The position numbers and the translations under genes are program-made. From Microvirga lupini (GTDB lineage Bacteria > Pseudomonadota > Alphaproteobacteria > Rhizobiales > Beijerinckiaceae): DNA of 64,000 bases. Each line of letters begins with the position of its first letter. Positions within the stretch are counted from its first letter, which is position 1. Shown one piece after another: positions 1 to 7,805 of the stretch. Location of the stretch: contig NZ_JACHWB010000004.1 in the NCBI RefSeq assembly GCF_014191055.1, positions 248,001 through 312,000 on the forward strand. Reading direction: 5' to 3'. Below the pieces are notes generated by a model that ran no database searches, was not told the DNA's origin, and worked only from the letters and a program-made list of their open reading frames with translations.

Positions 1-351
1 GGCTTCATCGCCCGCGAGCGGGAGAGCGGGCGCATCGTCGGCGTGGTGAACCTGAGCGAGATCGTACGCGGCTACTTCCAGAGCGCCTATATGGGCTATT
101 ACGGCATGGCCGGCATGAATGGCCGTGGACTCATGCGGGAGGCCGTGAGCCTCGTGGTCACGCACGCCTTCCGCGATCTCGGACTGCATCGGATAGAGGC
201 GAACATCCAGCCCTTGAACCAGCCCTCCCGCGCCCTCGTGCAAAGCCTCGGTTTTCGCCAGGAGGGGTTCTCGCCACGCTACCTGAAGATCAACGGCGAA
301 TGGCGCGATCACGAGCGCTGGGCGGTGCTGGCGGACGAGTGGGAAGGGTAG
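1..351 (+). CDS. GNAT N-acetyltransferase, RimJ/RimL type (5' end outside window)
   Basis: The reading frame is open from the first base, so the start lies before the window. The visible 116 residues carry the C-terminal part of a GNAT fold: an acetyl-CoA-binding region around GYYGMAGMNGRGLMREA, then the RimJ-like segment in which an aromatic/LxRIEANIQPLNQPSRAL stretch precedes LVQSLGFRQEG. This layout is typical of ribosomal-protein-alanine acetyltransferase relatives, which acetylate protein N-termini or small amines. The exact substrate cannot be told. It converges on a second GNAT gene, with a hairpin repeat in the gap. Confidence 0.85.
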   Translation, partial: GFIARERESGRIVGVVNLSEIVRGYFQSAYMGYYGMAGMNGRGLMREAVSLVVTHAFRDLGLHRIEANIQPLNQPSRALVQSLGFRQEGFSPRYLKINGEWRDHERWAVLADEWEG

Positions 352-399
352 AGCATCGGACCCAAAAGTGGATTTGCACTTTCGGGATTCATCCGATGC
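351..399. repeat. Dispersed palindromic repeat, copy A (hairpin, possible bidirectional terminator)
   Basis: The outer arms GCATCGGA (353-360) and TCCGATGC (392-399) are exact complements. The inner arms CCCAAAAGTG (361-370) and CACTTTCGGG (377-386) pair with one mismatch. The element lies between the converging stop codons of two acetyltransferase genes and could end transcription from both sides. Its outer motif and the ACTTT core recur at 10374-10474 and 17879-17958. Confidence 0.75.
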
Positions 400-409
400 G
401 CAATGGACT

Positions 410-850
410 TCAGGCTGTGGTCGAAAGCTTCTTCTGCAGGAAGAAGCGGCTGCCGCCGACAGGATAATCCTTGAGCTCGCCGAAGATTTCGTAGCCCAGG
501 CGTTGGTAGAGTGTGAGCGCCTTGGTGTTCAGCGTGTCGAGCCAGGCCGAATGGCAATCGCGCCGCTTCGCTTCCTCCTCGGCCATGGCGATGAGGCGCG
601 TGGCAAGACCCATGCCTCTGAAGGTCTCTGGCACGAAGATCAGTTCGATGGCGAGCCATCCGCCCGCCGTGCGGCCGCAGAGGCCTCCGACGGGCTCGCT
701 GCGATCCGGATCGCGGATCGCGATGGCGAGGTTCCGGCCCGGCGGATGGTTGGCGAAGAGTGTCTTGTTGAAGCCTCGTACGCCTTCGAGAACGATGTCA
801 TGGAGCGCGGAATCGTCCTCGACGAACGCGAGTGTCGGCGCCTGCGTCAT
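410..850 (-). CDS. GNAT family N-acetyltransferase
   Basis: A 146-residue protein with a standard GNAT layout: a beta-strand segment WLAIELIFVPETFRGMGLA holding the acetyl-CoA pyrophosphate-binding R-G-x-G-L-A motif, followed by the helix LIAMAEEEAKRRDC and the C-terminal LDTLNTKALTLYQRLGYE signature, where the Tyr near the end is the usual general acid. The ATG at 850 is preferred because it gives a family-sized protein and follows the stop of the upstream hydrolase gene by 10 bases, so the two are probably cotranscribed. The substrate is unknown. Longer upstream codons in frame run into the hydrolase gene and are arginine-rich noise. Confidence 0.88.
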   Translation of the reverse strand: MTQAPTLAFVEDDSALHDIVLEGVRGFNKTLFANHPPGRNLAIAIRDPDRSEPVGGLCGRTAGGWLAIELIFVPETFRGMGLATRLIAMAEEEAKRRDCHSAWLDTLNTKALTLYQRLGYEIFGELKDYPVGGSRFFLQKKLSTTA

Positions 851-860
851 TGAGAGAATC

Positions 861-2099
861 TCACGTTGCGATCTGCTTGACCGCTGCGAGCAGCACGCGC
901 GCCGCCGTATCCGCATCCTCGACCGTGATCGACTCCGCCGGGTTGTGGCTGATGCCACCCTTGCAGCGCACGAAGAGCATGGCGGAGGGGCAAAGATTGG
1001 CCACCGCGACCGCATCGTGGCCCGCGCCGGAGGACAGATGAAGCGGCTCGATGTTCAAGCCCCGCACCGCGGCCTCCAAAAGCTCGATCAGCCCCTTGTC
1101 CATGGGCGTGGCGGGCGAGTCCATGAACGGCTCGATGACGAGTTCGACGCCGCGCCTTTGCGCTGCCGCCCGGCACTCGGCCATAATGTCCTGCACCATG
1201 GCCTCGCGCACTGCATCGTCCGGCGCGCGGGCATCCAGGGTGAAGTCGACGCGTGCGGGGATCACGTTGATGGCCCCTGGCTGCACCTGGGCGACGCCCA
1301 CGGTCGCCACCGTGTCGGTGCGCGTGGATCCTGCACGCTCCACGATCCCGATCATCTCGGCCACGGCCGCCAGCGCGTCGCGGCGCATGTTCATCGGCAC
1401 GGTGCCGGCATGTCCCGCCTCGCCGATCACGTGAGCACGGGCCCGGGTGATGCCGTTGATGGCGGACACGATGCCGACCGGCAGGTCCTTCGCCTCGAGC
1501 AACGGACCCTGCTCGATGTGAACCTCGAGGTAGCCGCGATACAGCGCCGGATCGCGGGCCAGCACCGCAGCACCGTCTGGATCGCCCCCGAAGGCGATCA
1601 ACGCATCGCGCAAAGCGATGCCGTCCTGATCCCGGCCGTCGAGCCAGGCCGGGTTGAATCGGCCGGCGAGCGCAGAGGATGTGGAGAGATTGGTCGGGAA
1701 GCGAACATTCTCCTCGTCCCCGAAGGCTACGACCTCGATGGGGCAGACCGGCGTGATTCCCTTCTGGCGCAAGGCTTCGACCACAGCGATGCCGAGCACC
1801 ACGCCGAGATTGCCGTCATAGCGCCCGGCATCGACGACGGAATCGATGTGGGAACCGATGAGGAGGGCGGGCGCGTTGGGGTCAGTTCCTTCGATGCGGC
1901 CGATCACGGAGCCGAGCGCATCGATATGGGCATCGAGCCCTGCGGCCTGCATCAGGCCGAGCGTCGCCTCGGCAGCCTTGCGATGAGCGGTGGACAGATA
2001 GAGCCGCGTGATGCGGCCTGGCTCGTCCGTATGCTGGGCGAGATCCTCGATCATCGCCATCACGCGGCGGCCGAGGGTGAGATCGGATGAATGCGTCAT
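861..2099 (-). CDS. Allantoate amidohydrolase / N-carbamoyl-L-amino-acid hydrolase (M20 family)
   Basis: A 412-residue member of the binuclear-metal M20/M28 amidohydrolase group that removes the carbamoyl or ureido group from allantoate, ureidoglycolate or N-carbamoyl amino acids. Visible metal and catalytic elements are GSHIDSV (His84), the bridging Asp95 in AGRYDGNLG, the DEE triplet at 128-130 and a C-terminal SSGAGHDA metal-binding segment. Length matches AllC/HyuC proteins. It lies in a nitrogen-salvage neighbourhood: a liv-type amide/amino-acid transporter and an amidase follow a few kb away. Family membership is secure; the choice between allantoate and N-carbamoyl amino acid as substrate is not. 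Confidence 0.88.
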   Translation of the reverse strand: MTHSSDLTLGRRVMAMIEDLAQHTDEPGRITRLYLSTAHRKAAEATLGLMQAAGLDAHIDALGSVIGRIEGTDPNAPALLIGSHIDSVVDAGRYDGNLGVVLGIAVVEALRQKGITPVCPIEVVAFGDEENVRFPTNLSTSSALAGRFNPAWLDGRDQDGIALRDALIAFGGDPDGAAVLARDPALYRGYLEVHIEQGPLLEAKDLPVGIVSAINGITRARAHVIGEAGHAGTVPMNMRRDALAAVAEMIGIVERAGSTRTDTVATVGVAQVQPGAINVIPARVDFTLDARAPDDAVREAMVQDIMAECRAAAQRRGVELVIEPFMDSPATPMDKGLIELLEAAVRGLNIEPLHLSSGAGHDAVAVANLCPSAMLFVRCKGGISHNPAESITVEDADTAARVLLAAVKQIAT

Positions 2100-2185
2100 C
2101 CGACGAGAGTTTCAGGAACCGGCCTGCTTCGCAAGAGGATGCGGGGTCATCGTCAAAAGCATTCGCTGTCGTGACGATCTTAAAA

Positions 2186-2286
2186 CCTCATCCTGAGGAG
2201 CAGCGAAGCTGCGTCTCGAAGGAGGGCCCAGAGAGCACTGGAGCTTCCCTCGCGACGGTCGCTAAAGCGACCTCCTCAGGATGAGG
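2186..2286. repeat. REP-like extragenic palindromic element
   Basis: The ends are a perfect 13-bp inverted repeat, CCTCATCCTGAGG at 2186-2198 and CCTCAGGATGAGG at 2274-2286. Between them is a GAAGCTGCGTCTCGAAGGA-type core and a second small hairpin near GGTCGCTAAAGCGACC. Elements with these ends are abundant between genes in rhizobial genomes, which is family knowledge, not a count made here. It lies between the stop of the reductase gene and the start of the amidohydrolase gene. A degenerate trace of the end motif (CTCATCCTGAGAAGCAGG) is seen at 54948-54965. Confidence 0.7.
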
Positions 2287-2306
2287 TGGTGTTTATAACA
2301 GGTGCC

Positions 2307-3440
<1,134 letters not shown>

Positions 3441-3467
3441 TCATCCGTTCCGCAGGTCTCTTATTGA

Positions 3468-3510
3468 CGCATTTTCGGGCGGCGAACCGGGGTCCACTTC
3501 GCCTGAAAAC
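3468..3510. repeat. Palindromic intergenic repeat
   Basis: A stretch beginning GCATTTTCGGGCGGCGAACC and ending CCACTTCGCCTGAAAACGC has near-complementary ends (GCATTTTC/GAAAACGC) around a GAACCGGGGTCCACTTCGC core. It lies between the ferredoxin stop and the reductase start. Such GCGTTTTC-bounded elements are a recurrent intergenic repeat in Rhizobiales. Only one copy of this exact type is seen here. Confidence 0.5.
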
Positions 3511-3519
3511 GCTTGGGGG

Positions 3520-3834
3520 TCACGCCCCGGTGGGCGCTAACGTCACTTCCAGGCCGTCGAGTTCGGGGGTCCACAGAATCTGGCAGGAGAGGCGGGAATT
3601 GGGCTTCGTCACCACGGTGTCGAGCTGGTCCTCCTCCTCGTCCGTGGGAGGGAAGAGCTTGTCCAGCCACTCCTCGGCCACGAAGACGTGGCAGGTGGCA
3701 CATTCGCAGGCTCCGCCGCACAGGCCCTCGATGGGCAGGCCCCAATCCCGGATGATCTCCATGACCCGCCAGCCCTCGATGGCCTCAAGGGTGTGGCGCT
3801 GGCCGGCCCGGTCGGTCACATGGATGACGCCCAT
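3520..3834 (-). CDS. 2Fe-2S ferredoxin (adrenodoxin/isc-type)
   Basis: A 104-residue soluble electron carrier. The cluster cysteines follow the adrenodoxin-type pattern: C39, C45 and C48 (C-x5-C-x2-C) plus C84 in NSRLSCQI; C43 is an extra cysteine. The acidic DEEEDQLD segment at 65-72 is the usual redox-partner docking face. The ATG at 3834 has an AAGGAA site upstream and gives the normal family length; an in-frame codon at 3900 would add 22 arginine-rich residues that do not match the family. It is followed by the FNR gene, 169 bases downstream, suggesting a ferredoxin/reductase pair. Confidence 0.9.
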   Translation of the reverse strand: MGVIHVTDRAGQRHTLEAIEGWRVMEIIRDWGLPIEGLCGGACECATCHVFVAEEWLDKLFPPTDEEEDQLDTVVTKPNSRLSCQILWTPELDGLEVTLAPTGA

Positions 3835-3965
3835 GAAGCGGGAATTCCTTCGTATGAATTCTGGGATGAGGCGCAGGAGGGTGCGCCGGATGGGGTGCAT
3901 ATCGGCCTTTCGGCTCGCCCCGTCAATGGTTTAAGGGCGCCGTTTGTTTCCGAGGCTCGACCGTC

Positions 3966-4679
3966 CTAAACCCCCAGCGTGTCCGCTCTCAGCGCCTCGT
4001 TCGCCATAAGCTCGGCCATGGAGCCCTGGAAGCGGATTTCGCCGCGCTCGATCACGCAGGCCCGGTCGCTGATGCCGGCGGCAAAGGCCCAGTTCTGCTC
4101 GGAGAGCAGCACGGCCACGCCTTCCGCCTTCATTGCCCGGATGGCCTCGGCCATCATCTGCACGATCACCGGAGCGATGCCCTCGGAGGGCTCGTCGAGC
4201 AGGATCGCATCCGGGTTCCCCATGAGGGTGCGGGCAATCGCCAGCATCTGCTGCTCGCCGCCGGACATCTGGCTGCCGCGCCGGCCGCGCATCTCGGCTA
4301 AATTGGGAAAGAGCCGGAACAGCCGCTCCGGCGTCCAGGGCGAGCGGCCGGCAGGCGCGGGCCGGCGCCCCGTCTCCAAGTTCTCCTCGACGGTGAGATC
4401 GGTGAAGATGCGCCGGTCCTCCGGCACGTAGCCGAGGCCGAGCCGGGCAATCTTGTAGGTGGGCAGCCTGCCTAAGGAATGCCCCTTGAAGGTGGCCTGC
4501 CGGGCCGAGGCCGAGACCAGCCCCATGATGGCTTTCAGGGTGGTGGTCTTGCCCGCGCCGTTGCGGCCGACCAGGGCCATGACCTCGCCCGCCTGGAGCC
4601 GGAACGTCAGGTCGAACAGCACCTGGGCGCGGCCATAGAAGGCGCAGAGGTTCCAGACCTCGAGAATCGGCGCATTCAT
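3966..4679 (-). CDS. livF: Branched-chain amino acid/amide ABC transporter ATP-binding protein LivF
   Basis: A 237-residue ATPase of the HAAT uptake family. Walker A is GRNGAGKTT (38-46), the signature is MSGGEQQ (138-144) and Walker B is ILLDEP (159-164) with catalytic Glu163. The short LivF form lacks the extra C-terminal LivG segment. Its ATG overlaps the livG stop (ATGA), so the two ATPases are translationally coupled. It is the last gene of a livK-livHM-livG-livF operon that here also contains a DUF559 gene. Confidence 0.93.
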   Translation of the reverse strand: MNAPILEVWNLCAFYGRAQVLFDLTFRLQAGEVMALVGRNGAGKTTTLKAIMGLVSASARQATFKGHSLGRLPTYKIARLGLGYVPEDRRIFTDLTVEENLETGRRPAPAGRSPWTPERLFRLFPNLAEMRGRRGSQMSGGEQQMLAIARTLMGNPDAILLDEPSEGIAPVIVQMMAEAIRAMKAEGVAVLLSEQNWAFAAGISDRACVIERGEIRFQGSMAELMANEALRADTLGV

Positions 4680-5452
4680 GCCGGGGTCATCCCTTTCGGC
4701 CTTTCCAACGCGTGCTCATCGCCCAGATAGGCGCGTTTGACCTGCTCGTCCCGCCGGACCTCGTCCGGTGTTCCGGACGCGATGATCTGACCGCGCAGGA
4801 GCACCAGCACCCGGGCCGCATGGCCGAAGACCACGTCCATGTCGTGCTCCGTGAAGAGAACGCCGATGCCCTGGGATTCGGCGATGGACGCGGTAAGGTC
4901 CATCAGCGTCGCCCGCTCGCGTGGCGCCATGCCGGCCGTGGGTTCGTCCATGAGGAGCAGCTTGGGCTGCCCGGCGAGTGCGATGGCGAGTTCCACCCGC
5001 TTGACGTCGCCATAGGCCAGCGCCGAGCAGGGTGTGTCCGCCGCCTCCTCCATGCCGACCCGGGAGAGCAACTCGACGGCTTTGTCACGGTGGCGGTCGC
5101 GGGCCGGAGCCCAGAGGCCATTGCTCTGCCGGTTGCAGCTGATCAGCGCCATCTGGACATTCTCGGCAGCGCTCATGGAGAGAAAGGTCTGCGCCACCTG
5201 GAAGGTGCGACCCACGCCACGGCGGAAGCGCTTCTGCGGCGATGCGCGGGTGATGTCCTGCCCATCGAGCAGGACCTTGCCGCGATCAGGCGTGAGCTGG
5301 CCTCCGACCATGTTGAACACGGTGGACTTGCCGGCTCCGTTCGGCCCGATGACCGCCAGCATCTCGCCGCTTGCAACCGTGAAGGTTACGTCGCGCGCCG
5401 CCATCACGCCGCCGAAGGATTTGTGCAGATCATCGACAGTAAGAAGCGTCAT
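4676..5452 (-). CDS. livG: Branched-chain amino acid/amide ABC transporter ATP-binding protein LivG
   Basis: A 258-residue ATPase. Walker A GPNGAGKST lies at about 36-44 and Walker B LLLMDEPTAGMAP in the last third. The signature is the LivG-type LAYGDVKRVE instead of LSGGQ. The characteristic C-terminal extension (DEVRRDEQVKRAYLG) is present. The start at 5452 is chosen because it overlaps the permease stop by four bases. The same frame stays open much further upstream, but that sequence is the antisense-like shadow of the permease gene. Confidence 0.93.
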   Translation of the reverse strand: MTLLTVDDLHKSFGGVMAARDVTFTVASGEMLAVIGPNGAGKSTVFNMVGGQLTPDRGKVLLDGQDITRASPQKRFRRGVGRTFQVAQTFLSMSAAENVQMALISCNRQSNGLWAPARDRHRDKAVELLSRVGMEEAADTPCSALAYGDVKRVELAIALAGQPKLLLMDEPTAGMAPRERATLMDLTASIAESQGIGVLFTEHDMDVVFGHAARVLVLLRGQIIASGTPDEVRRDEQVKRAYLGDEHALERPKGMTPA

Positions 5453-7296
5453 GCCCGCGCTCCCCACCAGTCGCGAACGGTGCCCACGAGGCCACGCGGG
5501 AAGATGAGCACCATGGCGATGATGCTCAGGCCCAGCAGCAGGCGCCAGAGCGACGTGAGCGGCATGATCCAGTCGCGTAAGCCATGCAGGGCCGCAGCGC
5601 CCACAAGCGGCCCCATGACGGTCTGGATGCCGCCGAGAAGCAGCATCGTGAGCGCATCCACCGAGGTCGAGATGCCGAGCAGGCTCGGATCCACCGAGCC
5701 GCGGGAAAACGCATAGAGGCCACCGGCGAGGCCCGCCGCGGCGCCGGCGATCATGAAGGCAAGCCAGCGGTGCTGGCGAACCTTCAGGCCGATCGCCTCC
5801 GCACGGGCCTCGGAGTCGCGGGCAGCCCGCAGGGCATAGCCGAACGGCGCTTCGATGATGCGCTTCAGAAGCAGCACCGTCACCACCGTGAGGGCGGCAG
5901 TGAGAAGATAGTAGGGGATCGGGCCGCTTGCCCAGGAGGAGGGCCAGACGCCGACGATGCCGTTGTCGCCGCCGGTCACCTCCACCCATTGGAACGCCAC
6001 CGCATAGAGGATCTGAGCGGCAGCCAGCGTCATCATGGCGAGATAGATGCCGGACAGGCGCACCACGAAGGCGCCAACCAGACCGGCGCCGAGGGCCGCC
6101 AACGCCAGCCCGAGCGGCAGCGCCGCCTCCATCGAGACCCCGTACCATTTGACGCCAAGCGCCGCGCCATAGGCGCCGAGGCCGAAGAAGGCCGCATGGC
6201 CGAAGCTCACGACACCGCCGACGCCGATGAGGAGTTGCAGGCTGAAGGCGAAGAGCGCGAAGATCAGGATCTCGGTCGCGACCTTCAGGAGGTAGGCATC
6301 CGCCGCCAGCGGGAAGGCAGCAAGAATCCCGATCACGACCAGCAGGATGAAACCACGACCCGGAAGGGGGCTTCGGCTGGCGATGCCTACCGCATGGGAT
6401 CCGCCGATGATCTCGGCCCTGCCGAAGAAGCCATGGGGTCGGATCGCCAGCACCACGGCCATGAGCAGGAACACGACGACAAGTGTGCTCTTCGGGAAGA
6501 TCAGGATGCCGAAAGCCTGCAGCTGCCCGATCACGAGAGCGGCCAGGAAGGCACCCGGCACGCTGCCCATGCCACCCACGACCGTGACGACGAAGGCCTC
6601 CGCGATGATGGAGAGGTCCATGCCGGTATTGGCCGAAACGCGCGGGATCTGGAGCGCACCGCCGAGACCGGCGAGGAATGCACCGAGAAAGAGCGTTCCG
6701 GTGAACAGCAGCGCCTGATTGACGCCAAGCGACGCCACCATGTCGCGATCCTGCGTGGCCGCGCGCACCAGAACGCCGAAGCGCGTCTTGCGCAACAGAA
6801 GCCACACGAGACCGAGCACGATGGGGCCGGCGGCGATCAGCACGAGCTCGTAGGAGGGAAAGCGGCGCCCGAGGATTTCGACCGGCGCGCGCAGTCCGGG
6901 AGCGCGGGGACCGAGAATGTCCTGCGGGCCGAACACCTGCACCACGAGATCCTGCACCACGAGCACGATGCCGAAGGTGGCGAGCAGCTGGAACAGCTCC
7001 GGCGCGCCGTAGATACGCCGCAGGAGCAGGACTTCGATGATCACGCCGATAAGCCCGACGATGATCGCCGAGGCCAGGATGCCGGCCCAGAAGGTGACGG
7101 GGCCGAAGGAGAGTTCGAGCAGCTGCGGCACCAGGGTGGCGGCCGTATAGGCGCCGATCATGTAGAGCGAACCGTGCGCGAAGTTCACAATTCGGGTGAC
7201 GCCGAAGACGATAGTCAGGCCGCAGGCGGTGATGAAGAGCGAGGAGGCGCTGGACAGGCCGCTGAGCGCCTGAACGGCCAGGAAGGCAGGGTCCAC
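5449..7296 (-). CDS. livHM: Fused branched-chain amino acid ABC permease LivH-LivM
   Basis: A 615-residue inner-membrane protein that joins the two permeases usually made separately. Residues 1-292 match LivH: GLTIVFGVTRIVNFAHGS near 26-43, the EAA-like loop, and the LivH-ending RPHGFFG at 286-292. Residues from about 315 to the end match LivM: GVGGVVSFGHAAFFGLGAY, and the C-terminal FPRGLVG. A linker of about 25 residues joins them. The start codon is GTG at 7296. The only ribosome-binding sequence, AAGGGGAGGG four bases ahead of it, belongs to the flanking inverted repeat of the DUF559 cassette. ATG alternatives inside the first helix are unlikely. Confidence 0.9.
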   Translation of the reverse strand: MDPAFLAVQALSGLSSASSLFITACGLTIVFGVTRIVNFAHGSLYMIGAYTAATLVPQLLELSFGPVTFWAGILASAIIVGLIGVIIEVLLLRRIYGAPELFQLLATFGIVLVVQDLVVQVFGPQDILGPRAPGLRAPVEILGRRFPSYELVLIAAGPIVLGLVWLLLRKTRFGVLVRAATQDRDMVASLGVNQALLFTGTLFLGAFLAGLGGALQIPRVSANTGMDLSIIAEAFVVTVVGGMGSVPGAFLAALVIGQLQAFGILIFPKSTLVVVFLLMAVVLAIRPHGFFGRAEIIGGSHAVGIASRSPLPGRGFILLVVIGILAAFPLAADAYLLKVATEILIFALFAFSLQLLIGVGGVVSFGHAAFFGLGAYGAALGVKWYGVSMEAALPLGLALAALGAGLVGAFVVRLSGIYLAMMTLAAAQILYAVAFQWVEVTGGDNGIVGVWPSSWASGPIPYYLLTAALTVVTVLLLKRIIEAPFGYALRAARDSEARAEAIGLKVRQHRWLAFMIAGAAAGLAGGLYAFSRGSVDPSLLGISTSVDALTMLLLGGIQTVMGPLVGAAALHGLRDWIMPLTSLWRLLLGLSIIAMVLIFPRGLVGTVRDWWGARA

Positions 7297-7298
7297 CG

Positions 7299-7727
7299 TT
7301 ACCCTCCCCTTGAGGGGGAGGGTCGGCCATCAGGCCGGGGTGGGGTGGGAAGCGCAACGGCTTCCGATTGAGGCGAGCCATATAGGGTCGCGTAAATGGT
7401 GTCGAGAACGCCGCTCATGTTCTCGGTCAGTTCGGTGTTCCAGAAACGGACGACACGATAGCCTTCGTTTTCAAGCCACCGGGTCCTGGCTTCGTCCTTG
7501 GCTGCAATGTCAGCCTGCGAATGGTGGCCGCCGTCGAGTTCGATGAGGAGGCGCCCTTTCAGGCAGGCGAAGTCGGCAACATAGGGACCGATCGGCACCT
7601 GTCGGCGGAAGTGACTACCGTGGACGGGGATGTTCTTCAGAGCACGCCAGAGGGCCTGCTCCGGCTCGGTGGCATTCGAGCGAAGCTGTTTTGCTCTCTC
7701 ACGTCTGAAGCGGTTGATGTTCGACAT
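7299..7727 (-). CDS. DUF559 family protein (Vsr-like, predicted PD-(D/E)XK nuclease fold)
   Basis: A 142-residue protein of the DUF559 family, distantly related to the very-short-patch repair endonuclease. Family features are the N-terminal RRERAKQLRSNATEPEQALW, FRRQVPIGPYVADFAC with Asp52, LLIELDGGHH with Glu63/Asp65, and the C-terminal GYRVVRFWNTEL. The fold is known for the family; a cellular function is not. The last 16 residues or so, rich in Pro, Arg and Gly, are encoded inside the left 48-bp inverted repeat, so the repeat is part of the gene. It sits between livK and livHM with no methylase partner. The ATG at 7727 is the first fitting codon; no good ribosome site precedes it. Confidence 0.85.
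   Translation of the reverse strand: MSNINRFRRERAKQLRSNATEPEQALWRALKNIPVHGSHFRRQVPIGPYVADFACLKGRLLIELDGGHHSQADIAAKDEARTRWLENEGYRVVRFWNTELTENMSGVLDTIYATLYGSPQSEAVALPTPPRPDGRPSPSRGG
7301..7348. repeat. Left inverted repeat of the DUF559 cassette
   Basis: A 48-bp sequence beginning ACCCTCCCCTTGAGGGGGAG. It matches the complement of 7749-7796 at 46 of 48 positions; the two differences are adjacent, at the 29th and 30th bases. It contains its own palindrome (CCCTCCCCTTGAGGGGGAGGG, loop inside TTGA). It supplies the DUF559 stop codon on one side and, on the minus strand, the AAGGGGAGGG ribosome-binding sequence for livHM. Confidence 0.92.
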
Positions 7728-7748
7728 GACTGGTTTTCTGCTGTGGTG

Positions 7749-7796
7749 CCACCCCACCCCGGCCTGGCGGCCGACCCTCCCCCTCAAGGGGAGGGT
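7749..7796. repeat. Right inverted repeat of the DUF559 cassette
   Basis: The complement of 7301-7348, 46/48 identical, ending CCCTCAAGGGGAGGGT. It starts 21 bases upstream of the DUF559 start codon and ends 9 bases before the livK stop codon complement, so it also forms a hairpin immediately 3' of livK in the transcript. Confidence 0.92.
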
Positions 7797-7805
7797 GAAG
7801 GCGAG

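Larger units (their letters stand above)
7301..7796 (-). mobile_element. Putative DUF559/inverted-repeat cassette (non-classical mobile unit)
   Basis: A 496-bp unit: 48-bp inverted repeats at both ends enclosing one DUF559 gene. It occupies almost exactly the space between the livK stop (7806) and the livHM start (7296), a junction that in an uninterrupted operon would be only a few bases to tens of bases. No transposase, target-site duplication or recombinase is visible. Mobility is therefore inferred from the structure and from the fact that the repeat is of a type dispersed in these genomes. Confidence 0.55.

Noticed and set aside
513..2090. A 525-codon plus-strand open frame opposite the amidohydrolase gene
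   Set aside because: It is arginine/glycine/aspartate-rich shadow sequence caused by high GC; the opposite strand encodes a full family protein with catalytic residues.
4676..7381. A single 901-codon minus-strand frame that seems to fuse LivG to a long N-terminal domain
   Set aside because: The first 640 or so codons are an out-of-frame reading of the LivHM gene. The conserved LivG protein begins at 5452 with a four-base overlap.
7299..7727. DUF559 gene as part of a restriction-modification or Vsr repair system
   Set aside because: No DNA methyltransferase or restriction gene lies nearby, and DUF559 proteins are not established restriction enzymes.
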